The notes under the pieces: model-generated
Databases searched by the model: none
What the model was told of the DNA's origin: nothing
The model's input: only the letters and a program-made list of their open reading frames with translations
Shown: piece by piece, positions 26,116 to 35,140 of the stretch
How positions within the stretch are numbered: position 1 is the stretch's first letter
How the letters are laid out: each line of letters starts with the position of its first letter
Origin: Bacteriovoracaceae bacterium
GTDB lineage: Bacteria > Bdellovibrionota > Bacteriovoracia > Bacteriovoracales > Bacteriovoracaceae
DNA: 64,000 nucleotides
Reading direction: 5' to 3'
Assembly (NCBI GenBank): GCA_947377285.1
Contig: CANCFT010000001.1
Coordinates: forward strand, 124,001-188,000
Position numbers and translations under genes: made by a program

Positions 26116-26628
26116 TTATTTCATGAGTAAATTTTTTATTCCTACAGATCCCAAAATCATAACCTTATTAGTTTGAATAAATATTTGTTTAATTATTTTT
26201 CCACGGTTAAGCAGGGCCCAGCCATTTTTTTCTTTAGATAGAGAAATGTCATATGTTTTTCGTGTTCCATTGGCCCCATTGTATAGGGTATCAATTGTAA
26301 TGATCCCTCCTTGGTCTTCATCAAAGTTATTACTTTTAAGTTTTAAAACTATATAGTCTTCTCTTTTTTCAAGAATCATTCCGGCATCTTCAAGAACATG
26401 AAAATCAAGTGTTTCCCTTGAAAGCTTTTTTTCATTTAAATAAACTTCTTTGTAAAATTTAGTAATTGTTCTACTTCCTTCAGTTGAATCAATAATGAGT
26501 TTATAAGTATTTTTACTTTCATCATTGCTAATTGTCGCGAGTGTTTGCTCGTCTGCTTGTGTAATATTGGCAAAAATTGTAAGGGCGATAGTAAATGAAA
26601 GGGCAAAGAATTTTTTAGAGTTTAGCAT
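26116..26628 (-). CDS. Exported hypothetical protein, 170 aa
   Basis: A signal peptide (about 1-25, KKFFALSFTIALTIFANITQA) is followed by a beta-rich domain with many alternating hydrophobic residues (YKLIIDSTEGSRTITKF, GGIITIDTLYNGANGTRKTY). I do not recognise it. The ATG at 26628 is chosen because GGAGAAG lies eight bases upstream; a longer in-frame extension would add a non-signal-like N terminus. It is convergent with lon. The upstream region carries a 10-base direct repeat (see findings). Confidence 0.7.
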   Translation of the reverse strand: MLNSKKFFALSFTIALTIFANITQADEQTLATISNDESKNTYKLIIDSTEGSRTITKFYKEVYLNEKKLSRETLDFHVLEDAGMILEKREDYIVLKLKSNNFDEDQGGIITIDTLYNGANGTRKTYDISLSKEKNGWALLNRGKIIKQIFIQTNKVMILGSVGIKNLLMK

Positions 26629-26845
26629 TTTTGACTTCTCCGAAATCGATAATGATGAAGGCAATTGTGCATGGTGCGTGCCAGCTTTTTTGGGCAATTG
26701 TGGAGTTATTAAGTCACTTAAAATGAAGTTTTTGGTGCCATAGCGCTACCATTTCTGAGTCATTTGAGTTTTTTGTCTATGTTTTGGTATAACTAAAGAT
26801 TTCACTATTTTTGCCAACTTGTCTTTTTGAGGTTAGTTTCAATTC

Positions 26846-27325
26846 ATGACTGATGAAAGTAATCCCAAGCCGATAGATGTAAGTAAAATCAACCTTGAAT
26901 TGATGAAGCTCAAGGTTACAGATATGCCATCGATCTTAGAATATGCACATACTGTTGGTGGTTTTGCGATCACTCCAACTAATGAAGGCCAAATTAAAAG
27001 TCACGCTCGAGAAGCAATGAAAGAGCAAACAGAAGAACAACTCAATTTAATTTTTGAACAAATGAAAACTCTTGCTCGGCAAGTTCAAGATATTAAAAAA
27101 CGCGTCTATATTTCTGACCTTATTTATAACGTTGAAATGACTTTCACTCCAGTTATTGGGAAGCAATATTATTTATATGAATTAGTTAATGGCAAAAGAT
27201 TTATTTCACTTATTTCTCCAAAAGAATGGGGAGAGAAAATGAATGACCACAAATATATTGCGGAAGTAAGGCTTAATGCTGACCACACCTGGAAAATTAT
27301 TCATTCTTCTATTGAAATTGGATAA
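26846..27325 (+). CDS. DUF2452 family protein
   Basis: A 159-residue cytoplasmic protein that matches the DUF2452 pattern. It has LEYAHTVGGFAITP (about 32-45), the conserved helix EAMKEQTEEQLNLIFEQMKTLA (about 57-78), the segment RVYISDLIYNVEMTFTPVIGK (about 88-108) and the YYLYELVNGKRFISLISPKEWG strand-turn (about 110-131). The function of this family is not known. The start follows a GAGG-containing site. It stands alone between a divergent exported protein and the histidine kinase. Confidence 0.8.
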   Translation: MTDESNPKPIDVSKINLELMKLKVTDMPSILEYAHTVGGFAITPTNEGQIKSHAREAMKEQTEEQLNLIFEQMKTLARQVQDIKKRVYISDLIYNVEMTFTPVIGKQYYLYELVNGKRFISLISPKEWGEKMNDHKYIAEVRLNADHTWKIIHSSIEIG

Positions 27326-27448
27326 TCAAAAAATCAATAACACTTATTCATAATTACAATTAAATATTTCCCGATACATTTTATTCATTATAAATGGCCG
27401 TCATTTTGCTTTTATTTTAAATAATATTAGAGTTTTTCAAGGGAAAAA

Positions 27449-29026
27449 ATGGAACCAGAAAATAGTAACTTGACTCCCGAAATTCGAAAACTTAAATTTA
27501 CGAGTCAATATAATTCAAATTTTAGTTCTTTAGTTGAAGAACTAGATACGGGCGTTATCATTCATGATTCTACAACTAAAATTATCTATGCAAATCGCTC
27601 TGCTTCAAACTTGTTAGGTATAAATAGAGATAAACTTAATGGACTTTATGCAGCTGATCCAAGTTGGCATTTTCTCAGAGAAGATAAAACGATAATGCCC
27701 ATAGAAGAGTATCCGGTAAGTAGAGTCTGTTTTACTAAATTGCCCATTAGAAATTTGATAATTGGGACTATGAATCAAGGAGCTGCAAAACCTAAATGGG
27801 TACTATGTAACGCCAATCCCGAAATCGATAAAATGGGAAATTTAACTGAAATTATTATTAATTTTAATGATATTACTCAAGAAAAATTACTCAAAGATGA
27901 ATTGGCCGAATTAAATATTTTATTTAAAGCAGCTTTAAGCCAAACCCAAGCAGGGATTGTTATAGCAGATGCTCCATCTGGTAAACTGCGATATCTCAAT
28001 CAAGCAGGTTTTATGATGAGGGGAGGGAAGTCGAACGAAAGAATTGAAGATTTTGATATAAATAAATTATTTTCATTATGGAAATTTATGCAAATAGATG
28101 GCAAATCAGTTACCAATGATGATTTGCCGCTTGTATGGGCGATGAAAAATGGCAAAGCGATCAGTAAAGAGCTTCTATTGCGGCAAAAAAATTTGGAAGA
28201 TAGAATTGTATGGTCAAATGCTTCACCCGTTTTTCGAGCAGATGGAACTATTATGGCATCAATTGCAGTCTTCTTTGATATTTCGGAAAGACATGAAATA
28301 GAAAAAAATTTACTTGAGTCTAAAATTAATGCAGAAAAAACAGCCTTAGTTAAAACGCGTTTTATTGATGTAGCTGCACATGAACTTAGAACTCCTGTAA
28401 CTGCATTTTCTTTATTATTGCAATTAACTCAAAAACAATTAGAAAATGGCAAAGCAGTAGATATTAAAACACTTAAAAAACTTCGAGGTCAAGTTGATCG
28501 AATTTCCAATTTGGTTGTCGATTTGCTTGATGTTTCAAGATTAGAAAGAGGTCGAGTCACTTTAATAAAAGAGAGTAAAAATATAATTGATGTTATAAAT
28601 GATTGTGTTGAAGAATTAAAATTACGAGATCCAAGCCGAAAAATTGAATTTATAAAACCAAAAAATCCCATTATTGTTGATTTTGATGCCTTAAGAATTT
28701 CTCAGGTTATTTCTAATCTTTTAGAAAATTCAAGAAAGTATACTCCAAAAGATTTACCAATTAATGTCTCTATAGAAATATATCCAGAATTCATACGCGT
28801 AAAAGTCAAAGATATGGGGCCAGGCATATCAGCTCAGCAACAGGCAGAACTATTCACACCATTCACTCGAGGAATCCATGAAGCCTCTAACCGTTCAGAA
28901 GGGCTTGGTTTGGGACTTTATATTTGCAGTGAAATCATCAAACTTCATCATGGATCTATCAGAGTAGAGAGTCAAATAAATCAAGGGAGTACCTTTTACT
29001 TTGATTTACCCATAGATAAAAATTAG
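27449..29026 (+). CDS. PAS-domain sensor histidine kinase, cytoplasmic
   Basis: A 525-residue kinase without transmembrane segments. It has two PAS domains (about 25-145 and 150-285; GVIIHDSTTKIIYANRSA and GIVIADAPSGKLRYLN mark their starts), a HisKA dimerisation helix with H-box AAHELRTPVT (phosphorylated His about 311) and an HATPase domain with N-box SNLLENSRKY, DMGPGIS and SEGLGLGLYI (about 420-510). The lack of membrane helices suggests sensing of an internal signal such as redox or a small ligand. No response regulator is adjacent, so it is an orphan kinase. AAGGGAAAAA precedes the ATG. Confidence 0.93.
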   Translation: MEPENSNLTPEIRKLKFTSQYNSNFSSLVEELDTGVIIHDSTTKIIYANRSASNLLGINRDKLNGLYAADPSWHFLREDKTIMPIEEYPVSRVCFTKLPIRNLIIGTMNQGAAKPKWVLCNANPEIDKMGNLTEIIINFNDITQEKLLKDELAELNILFKAALSQTQAGIVIADAPSGKLRYLNQAGFMMRGGKSNERIEDFDINKLFSLWKFMQIDGKSVTNDDLPLVWAMKNGKAISKELLLRQKNLEDRIVWSNASPVFRADGTIMASIAVFFDISERHEIEKNLLESKINAEKTALVKTRFIDVAAHELRTPVTAFSLLLQLTQKQLENGKAVDIKTLKKLRGQVDRISNLVVDLLDVSRLERGRVTLIKESKNIIDVINDCVEELKLRDPSRKIEFIKPKNPIIVDFDALRISQVISNLLENSRKYTPKDLPINVSIEIYPEFIRVKVKDMGPGISAQQQAELFTPFTRGIHEASNRSEGLGLGLYICSEIIKLHHGSIRVESQINQGSTFYFDLPIDKN

Positions 29027-29100
29027 GACATTTCTATTTGCATATATGTAAATATTACCTTGGTTCTATGAACTTTTTGGACTTAGTTCATAATGGGTAA

Positions 29101-31062
29101 ATGATAATTAAATTTAATAAATTAATCGTTTTATTTATATGCATTTTAGTTACATCGCCAATTTGTAATGCTGGCTTATTGTCATTTTTAACACCTGCCA
29201 AAATTATCCAACAGGTAAAATCGAGTGTGGCTAAAGCTAAAATTCAACAAGAAATCCAGATTTTAGATACGAGTATAATTGATGGTATTGGGCAAGGAAT
29301 AAAATTTAAGTATGACAGTGAGCCTTCATACGTCGACCAATATTATACACGCATAGACCAGTACTCTATTTTGACAGATGTTAATATTGGAACACTTGCT
29401 GGAGCTGATTTAACTCCATTTCATTTTTCAATTTCAAAAGGCTCAGACATTACTTTTGCCAGACAATTTAACTCTCAACTTGATTCCCTCGTCGCTCTTC
29501 CTTATACACCGGCCAACATTCCCTTTACGGCCGACCAAATGAAAAATCTTAAAGTTGGTGATTTTGTGGGATTTACGACAACACTAAATTTAATCACTAG
29601 TATAAATACCGTTCTACCTTCAGGGGCAGTTAATTTATCCTTGGGAGCTTATGCACTTTTACAAGGTCAGTTTATGATTCATTTATTTAAAATGAGTGAA
29701 TCAAATTTTAGAGTAAAAATTATTGCTTTAAATACTCAACGACGTGGAATAGATGCTGTTCTTGATATTTTTGGAGCTACTATTCTTAATAAGGCAAAAC
29801 AGATTTCTGTATTAGGTGGAAAAATCGCAAGCGTTGTAGATATTTCTCCACTCGTTTTTGGAGCATCAAAAGATCGAACGAACTTAGTTATGTTTGATTA
29901 TATTTTTAACTCTAAAGATAAGCGGGCAATTGAAGCTTATAATAATTTTTCTATTAGAAAAGTTATGTTTAAAGACATCAGTTTAGTTAATCCTTTTAAT
30001 GGTTTTGATAAAGTAGATGAAAATATATTATCTGATTTAACTGAGGTTGATTCTATTGCCAGTGAAGATTTAAATAAACCTAACGGTGAGAAGGGCGTTG
30101 AAAGAATTTTTTCAGGTGAGAACAAGTCAGAGACAAAAGGAAATAATTTAAATTTTAAATTTAGCGTAGTTAATGTAAATAAAGGATCCACTTTTACACA
30201 AAACAAAATTAAAACAACTGATAAATTTAATAATACTGATCATTTTTTGTTTGATTCTTATTCAACTCAAACTAAATGGGGATGGTTTTTTGATTTTTTT
30301 GGTTTTGAAAATAATATGTATTCGAATCTTTTATTTAAGGCAGATGAAGCGTTTCAGCCTGTTGAATTTGCCGAACTGGTTTTTTCGAGAGAAATTAAAA
30401 TTAAACAACTTACAGAGAAAAATTATAAAAACTTGAAAGATCATGTTTATCAAGTTTTACCAGAGAATATTTATAATAAAATTGAATGGAAAAAGATCGA
30501 TTTTTCAAAAGAAACTATTGTAAACGGATTTTTTAAAAATCAAGTTTCTTTTACTCACGACGCTCTTTTTGCCATACCTAGTTTATCACAGCAAGAGGTC
30601 TATTATATTCTTGTTAATATATTAAAAGATATCCCGCGCCCCTCAACACCACCACAAGTTGAAAACAACAATACTAAGGGATTTGTTTACCGATCTAGCA
30701 ATTGGACAGATGATTATGAACAAGAAATTCAATTAATCGCAACTGCGATATCTATTTTTCTAGATAATAATCGTTCAACACTAGAGCGCTATAATGAATT
30801 TTTAAAACTTAGAGACACCGAAATCTGGAGAGCGATAGCTCCAAAATTTTTCTTAACAGTTATTCCAGAAGAGTCACTTGAAAAAAGTGTTCGTTATGAA
30901 TTAATTTTTGAAGCTAAAGGAGTTGACTCTCTCCGTTTTAAGCATGGTGTTGTAAGTGAAGGTGAACTCTATAAAAATTTATTATATATCCAAAGCATTT
31001 TAAGTAACCGTTCATTTGATTTAAGATTTTATACGAACGATAATGGAAGTTTTCAAAATTAA
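29101..31062 (+). CDS. Large exported protein of unknown function, 653 aa
   Basis: A signal peptide (1-24, ending CNA) is followed by a long soluble region without recognised domains. Visible parts are an N-terminal alpha/beta segment with KVGDFVGFTTTLNLITS (about 158-174), a Ser/Thr/Asn-rich charged middle (about 340-385, including ENKSETKGNN), an aromatic-rich part (KWGWFFDFFGFENNMYSN, about 392-409) and a helical C-terminal third. I do not recognise the family. It stands between a histidine kinase and an esterase gene on the same strand, without clear coupling. Exported; outer-membrane or extracellular location cannot be decided. Confidence 0.7.
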   Translation: MIIKFNKLIVLFICILVTSPICNAGLLSFLTPAKIIQQVKSSVAKAKIQQEIQILDTSIIDGIGQGIKFKYDSEPSYVDQYYTRIDQYSILTDVNIGTLAGADLTPFHFSISKGSDITFARQFNSQLDSLVALPYTPANIPFTADQMKNLKVGDFVGFTTTLNLITSINTVLPSGAVNLSLGAYALLQGQFMIHLFKMSESNFRVKIIALNTQRRGIDAVLDIFGATILNKAKQISVLGGKIASVVDISPLVFGASKDRTNLVMFDYIFNSKDKRAIEAYNNFSIRKVMFKDISLVNPFNGFDKVDENILSDLTEVDSIASEDLNKPNGEKGVERIFSGENKSETKGNNLNFKFSVVNVNKGSTFTQNKIKTTDKFNNTDHFLFDSYSTQTKWGWFFDFFGFENNMYSNLLFKADEAFQPVEFAELVFSREIKIKQLTEKNYKNLKDHVYQVLPENIYNKIEWKKIDFSKETIVNGFFKNQVSFTHDALFAIPSLSQQEVYYILVNILKDIPRPSTPPQVENNNTKGFVYRSSNWTDDYEQEIQLIATAISIFLDNNRSTLERYNEFLKLRDTEIWRAIAPKFFLTVIPEESLEKSVRYELIFEAKGVDSLRFKHGVVSEGELYKNLLYIQSILSNRSFDLRFYTNDNGSFQN

Positions 31063-31173
31063 TATTGAAATGCTAACCAAATCATAATAAATGTGGTCAA
31101 ACTTGTGCTCAAGAGCAGTGCGCTAAATTAAAAGAAATATTAATCTGGTGAATAAATTCATATTGAGCTAATC

Positions 31174-31192
31174 TCCCCCAAAATCTGGGGGA
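31174..31192 (+). promoter_or_regulatory. Hairpin covering the ribosome binding site of the esterase gene
   Basis: A perfect six-base stem TCCCCC / GGGGGA with loop AAAATCT lies eight bases before the ATG at 31201. The right arm GGGGGA is the only strong Shine-Dalgarno candidate, so the stem would hide it. This may act as a thermosensor-like or ligand-free translational gate; it could also be chance. Confidence 0.5.
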
Positions 31193-31200
31193 AGCACAAT

Positions 31201-32577
31201 ATGAAAATTAGATTGATAACTGCACTTGTGGGAATGATTGTATCATTGAATAATTTTGCAATTGATCACTCTAAATTTTCCATTTCAGGAATTTCTTCTG
31301 GTGGATTTATGGCCGATCAAATGGCGACGATCTACTCTTCTGAATTCTCAGGAGTAGGAACTGTTGCCGGTGGATTTTATTATTGTGCCGAAGACTATCT
31401 GCCTGCAAAAATTAAAGCCGATTCAAATACAATTGGTGCAAGTAATCTTTTTCTATTTGAACCTTCAAACCAAATTATAACTGATACTTTAAATCCATTT
31501 GTTATTTTAACAGGAGTTAATCCAGGATCGTGGTTTGCTCCTCAAAAAGGCAATCCAATTTATCAAGCAGTTGGTGTCTGCATGGGCGGGACAAAAAAAG
31601 CCAAGCTGCCAACAGAGTATTTGAAATCAAATGAAGCAAGTCATCTCATAGACCCACTTTTTAATTTAAGAAATCAAAAGGCTTTTATTTATCATGGTAA
31701 ATCTGATTCTGTTTTAAATTTTAAAATGCAAGACCTGTTGAAAAGTTTTTTTCTTTCGGTCGGAGTAAAGGCCAATAATATTGCAGTTTACACGGGATCT
31801 GGAAGCCATAATTTCCCTACAGATCGACAAGACGGTATTCCCTGTGGGAAAGAGCAAGTGCCTTATGTTGCCAAATGCAATTTCGATTTAGCAGGAAAAT
31901 TGTTAGGTCATTTAGTTGATAATAACCTAGTGCGTGCTGATTTTAATAAAGACCATATTTATTTAGTTGATCAAAATATAAATTTCGTCAATGTAGATAA
32001 ATCTCAAGAATCGGAATGGGTAACTCCAGTTCCAAGCATAGCCCCCTATGGTTATCTTTATGCAAATGATAAGTGCTTAAATGATCCTGTTTCATGTCAT
32101 CTTCATATTGCTCTTCACGGTTGTAAAATGACTGATAATTATAGTGAAGATTTTCAAACTCAATATCAAAATCAAGTTAGTAGTTTTCGAATTGTTAGGA
32201 TGAGGTCGAGAAAAAATTCAGTTTTCCCAATCCCCAATTTTCCGGGAATTCCATTCACTCTACCATCTATAGAAGACAAAATATCTCAATATGGTCTCTT
32301 AAAATTTGTACTAGATTCTGGTTATATAAACTATGCTGAACAAAATGATGTAATGATTCTTTTTCCTCAAGCTTGGATTAGCGAAAACAATTACCCCTAT
32401 AACCCGAAAGGCTGTTGGGATTGGTTTGGGTGGACAGGGGAGAACTATGCAACGAATACTGGCTCCGAAGCGAGTTGGATGATTCATTTTATTCATTCAA
32501 TTGCTAAAAACCCAAAATCTCATCTAATGAATTCAAAACCCAAATTTGATCTGGTCGAAAAGAATTTTCCTCGTTAA
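31201..32577 (+). CDS. Exported poly(3-hydroxybutyrate) depolymerase-like esterase
   Basis: A 458-residue serine hydrolase with a signal peptide (about 1-20). The lipase box is G30-I-S32-S-G34 very near the mature N terminus, the arrangement of the circularly permuted type of PHB depolymerase. The same type also has GKSDSVL (Asp, about 168), TGSGSHNFPTD (His, about 201) and the downstream C/D pattern CHLHIALHGC (about 299-308), all present. A C-terminal WDWFGWTGENY segment (about 403-413) may bind substrate. Degradation of PHB or related polyesters, perhaps from prey or dead cells, is the likely role. The ribosome binding site lies in a hairpin. Confidence 0.85.
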   Translation: MKIRLITALVGMIVSLNNFAIDHSKFSISGISSGGFMADQMATIYSSEFSGVGTVAGGFYYCAEDYLPAKIKADSNTIGASNLFLFEPSNQIITDTLNPFVILTGVNPGSWFAPQKGNPIYQAVGVCMGGTKKAKLPTEYLKSNEASHLIDPLFNLRNQKAFIYHGKSDSVLNFKMQDLLKSFFLSVGVKANNIAVYTGSGSHNFPTDRQDGIPCGKEQVPYVAKCNFDLAGKLLGHLVDNNLVRADFNKDHIYLVDQNINFVNVDKSQESEWVTPVPSIAPYGYLYANDKCLNDPVSCHLHIALHGCKMTDNYSEDFQTQYQNQVSSFRIVRMRSRKNSVFPIPNFPGIPFTLPSIEDKISQYGLLKFVLDSGYINYAEQNDVMILFPQAWISENNYPYNPKGCWDWFGWTGENYATNTGSEASWMIHFIHSIAKNPKSHLMNSKPKFDLVEKNFPR

Positions 32578-32610
32578 GCTTTAAGTAATAATCTGGCGAA
32601 TAGGTGATTT

Positions 32611-32943
32611 ATGAAATTGAGTTTAATTTTATGCTTAGTGATATTTCCATGTCTGTTATTTTCCGAAGAAGTAACTTTCTTTTTTTCTAAACCGGATTAC
32701 CTAACACCGGCCATGGTAGTCATTCAAAACAAATGCTTCACATGTCACTCGGGTCCATGGAAAAATTATAAAACATCACAACAATGGGTTGATTCCGGTC
32801 TTGTGAAACCGTCAGATTTTCGTGGTTCTCAAATAATTTATTCTTTAAGAAACTTCGGTGGTGATATGCCAATGAATCCAAAATTCATAGTATCTAATTC
32901 CGAATTAAGGATTCTTAAGAGATGGATTAATTCTATAAATTAA
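32611..32943 (+). CDS. Small exported cytochrome c-like protein
   Basis: A 110-residue protein with a signal peptide (about 1-18) and one heme-binding motif C42-F-T-C45-H46. The distal Met is probably in GDMPMNPKF (about 85-93), and the last helix ELRILKRWINSIN fits class I cytochromes c. It carries one heme and may pass electrons in the periplasm. It follows the esterase gene by 33 bases and could share its transcript. Its partner is not known. Confidence 0.85.
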   Translation: MKLSLILCLVIFPCLLFSEEVTFFFSKPDYLTPAMVVIQNKCFTCHSGPWKNYKTSQQWVDSGLVKPSDFRGSQIIYSLRNFGGDMPMNPKFIVSNSELRILKRWINSIN

Positions 32944-32954
32944 TCCATAAAGTT

Positions 32955-33884
32955 TTATTGATAAGTATCGTTCATTTCTTCATCTAATTGAGTTGAATAA
33001 GGTGCATTTTGTTCAAATTCATTATTTGAAAATTTAATTATATTATTAAATATAATTTGAGTTGAATTTGGAAAATGCTCAATCGTAATTCCTTCAATCT
33101 CAAGTTGCTTAAGTTGCTTGTGAAGTTTTTTTAAAGTCATTTCAATTTCTCCAAATTCTCGAGCGTGAGGTAATTTGGGAGTATCTCTCATGGCCGCTTC
33201 AACACCATTAGACTTGGCCATTTTCACAAAGTTTTTAATCTCTCTTACAGGAAGAGATTTAACATGGTGTAGAGATTTTTTTTGATCTTCTTTGTTAAGT
33301 TTTACAATTTCATTAGTTTGACTTATAGATAATTCGCCTTTTTGGCGTGCCTCTTTTACATCTTTAGAAGCTTGCTCGTCTCGGTTGATAGCTTCATGAA
33401 TTTGTTTGGGTGATAAACCTGTTTTCGCAGAGACAATGTTAAGAAATTTTTCAGCAGGGAGAGTGACTTTTTTCTTTTTTATTTCATTTTCTTCATCATT
33501 GTCTTGAACATTATTTTCAATATAACTATTTTCTTCAATTGGATTGAGTGACTGATAAATTTCTTTTGCACGTCTCAAGTGACCTTCAACTTCAATCTTA
33601 CTTAAATCTTTTCGAACTAGATTTTCATCAATGGAAATTAACTCTTTTTCAAGTTCACCTTTGTCGATTACGACCACAGGGGCTTCTGTAAAGCCCAGAT
33701 TTAAGAGGGCCTGAAAGCGTCTTGCACCTGCAAGAATAACGTTGTCGGTTGAAATAACAAGTGGAGCTATGAGCCCGACTGTTTGTATAGATTTTTCTAA
33801 GTCGGTAACATCTGTCCCTAACCTTAAATAGGTGTTTGTTGCTTTTAGTTCTTTCAGTTTTCTTATTTCTGCTTGTATTTGCAC
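32955..33884 (-). CDS. ParB/Spo0J-like partition or transcription protein (orphan)
   Basis: A 309-residue protein with a ParB N-terminal nuclease/CTPase-type domain: LEKSIQTVGLIAPLVI (about 29-44), the conserved GARRFQALLNLG (about 53-64; usually GERRWRA) and ENLVRKDLSKIE (about 86-97). A helix-turn-helix (TGLSPKQIHEAINRDEQ, about 155-171) follows. The C terminus from 190 on is variable. No parA gene is adjacent, so it is not a standard partition operon. The start is GTG behind GGAG. It is divergent from the small Met/Lys-rich exported protein at 34112. A chromosomal or plasmid ParB homologue with a changed role is likely. Confidence 0.8.
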   Translation of the reverse strand: MQIQAEIRKLKELKATNTYLRLGTDVTDLEKSIQTVGLIAPLVISTDNVILAGARRFQALLNLGFTEAPVVVIDKGELEKELISIDENLVRKDLSKIEVEGHLRRAKEIYQSLNPIEENSYIENNVQDNDEENEIKKKKVTLPAEKFLNIVSAKTGLSPKQIHEAINRDEQASKDVKEARQKGELSISQTNEIVKLNKEDQKKSLHHVKSLPVREIKNFVKMAKSNGVEAAMRDTPKLPHAREFGEIEMTLKKLHKQLKQLEIEGITIEHFPNSTQIIFNNIIKFSNNEFEQNAPYSTQLDEEMNDTYQ

Positions 33885-34111
33885 TGCGCAGGTCTCCAGA
33901 TTGTTTTATTGTAATGTGTCTCGCTAGCATGAAGAACGAAGGACCTATTGTCAGGTTAAATTTACTTAAATTCTTTAACATCTTCCTATTTTTAAGATTA
34001 CAAGAAGTTATGAGTTGCTTATATAAGTTGAATTTTCTTGATTGCTTCTTTACTCGAATCAAAGTTTCAGGCCAATCTGATATTAACGAAAACTTTGAAA
34101 AGGAGAGAACA

Positions 34112-34366
34112 ATGAAAAAATCACTTAATACACTTTTAACAGCATTTATTTTATTAGCTGTAAATATTCCAATCACTTTTTCAGCCGATATGGATATGGA
34201 TCAAATGAAAACATTGAAGAAGGAATGTATGGATAAGAATAACGATAATAAAATGTGTCACGCAGAAGTTATGAAAAACTGTGAAGAAAAAATGAGTAAA
34301 AAAGAATGTTCAAAAATGATGAAGAAGATGCGTAAAGAAATGAAGAATGAAATGAAAAAGAAATGA
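34112..34366 (+). CDS. Small Met/Lys/Cys-rich exported protein, 84 aa
   Basis: A short protein with signal peptide (1-25, ending TFSA) and a mature part rich in Met, Lys, Glu and Cys (five Cys: KECMDK, KMCHAEV, KNCEEK, KKECSKM). The repeated Met and Cys recall periplasmic copper- or metal-binding proteins, but no known motif is present. The ATG at 34112 follows AAAGGAGAGAAC; longer in-frame starts lack both site and signal-peptide sense. A hairpin at 34377-34408 follows the gene. Confidence 0.75.
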   Translation: MKKSLNTLLTAFILLAVNIPITFSADMDMDQMKTLKKECMDKNNDNKMCHAEVMKNCEEKMSKKECSKMMKKMRKEMKNEMKKK

Positions 34367-34376
34367 AATTAGGAAA

Positions 34377-34408
34377 AATATAGACTCGATGAATGCCGAG
34401 TCTATATT
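34377..34408 (-). terminator. Terminator hairpin between convergent genes
   Basis: A 12-base perfect stem (AATATAGACTCG / CGAGTCTATATT) with an 8-base loop lies between the exported protein and the methyltransferase. On the minus strand it is followed by a T-rich stretch (TTTTTCC), so it fits the methyltransferase transcript; on the plus strand the tail is CCCTAAC, so its use there is doubtful. Confidence 0.75.
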
Positions 34409-34410
34409 CC

Positions 34411-35109
34411 CTAACTATTACTCTGTAATAAAAAATAATCATTATATCTATTAATAATTTTAAATTCACTTCTTTTACAAATATCTTCAATTTCTTGAGT
34501 ACTATAGCGACTTACATGGGTGTAAAACGATTTTCGATTAAACAATATCTTTAAAATGGGGCTGATAAATGTATACACACTCATGTAAAATAAATTATAG
34601 GCGAGAAATCCTAAAGTCATTTTGTCTTGGACTGCAAATTGAACAAGAAAAAAAGCATTTGGCTTTAAAGAGTCATGAACATTTTTCATTGACTGCAAGC
34701 AAAGGTGAGCAGGTATATGAAAAAAAGTTTCCAAACAATAAGCGCCATCGAAATTTTGATGACCTTTCATTTCTACCAGGTCGTGCTTTTCTAAAAGGCA
34801 ATTTGTAATTTTCCGTTCATCTATATTTTTTTTTGCACGAATTAATACTTCATTAGAAATATCGACTCCAGTTACATTATATTTTCTTGAGCAAAATGCA
34901 ATTGCAAATCGTGCTGCCGGGCCTACTCCTATGTCTAATATTTTACTATTTTCTGGAAGTGTTTTTATAAAGTCTGTTGCGATGGTATTAACTACTTTAT
35001 CTGTGTTGGCATTCATTTTTTTTACACTATAGCCTGTTCCTAAAATGACACCGACATCACTATGATCTTTAGTCTTTTCATTCCAAATTTCTTCTCCCCA
35101 GTTTTTCAT
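34411..35109 (-). CDS. SAM-dependent methyltransferase, class I
   Basis: A 232-residue Rossmann-fold methyltransferase. Motif I ILDIGVGPAARFA (about 57-69), motif II VTGVDIS (about 79-85), the post-motif II LLEKHDLVEM and GAYCLETFFHI are present, and the C-terminal half has the usual strand-helix order. The ATG at 35109 is chosen because CGAGGA lies about seven bases upstream; the earlier ATG at 35136 has no site. The substrate is unknown. It sits between a terminator and a DUF1304 gene on the same strand. Confidence 0.85.
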   Translation of the reverse strand: MKNWGEEIWNEKTKDHSDVGVILGTGYSVKKMNANTDKVVNTIATDFIKTLPENSKILDIGVGPAARFAIAFCSRKYNVTGVDISNEVLIRAKKNIDERKITNCLLEKHDLVEMKGHQNFDGAYCLETFFHIPAHLCLQSMKNVHDSLKPNAFFLVQFAVQDKMTLGFLAYNLFYMSVYTFISPILKILFNRKSFYTHVSRYSTQEIEDICKRSEFKIINRYNDYFLLQSNS

Positions 35110-35140
35110 GACTTTTCCTCGAATTACTTTATACATTTTT

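Noticed and set aside
31142-32600. Shared sequence TAATCTGGYGAATA before two exported-protein genes
   Set aside because: A 13-base near-match in AT-rich leaders may be chance, and no palindrome or promoter element coincides with it.
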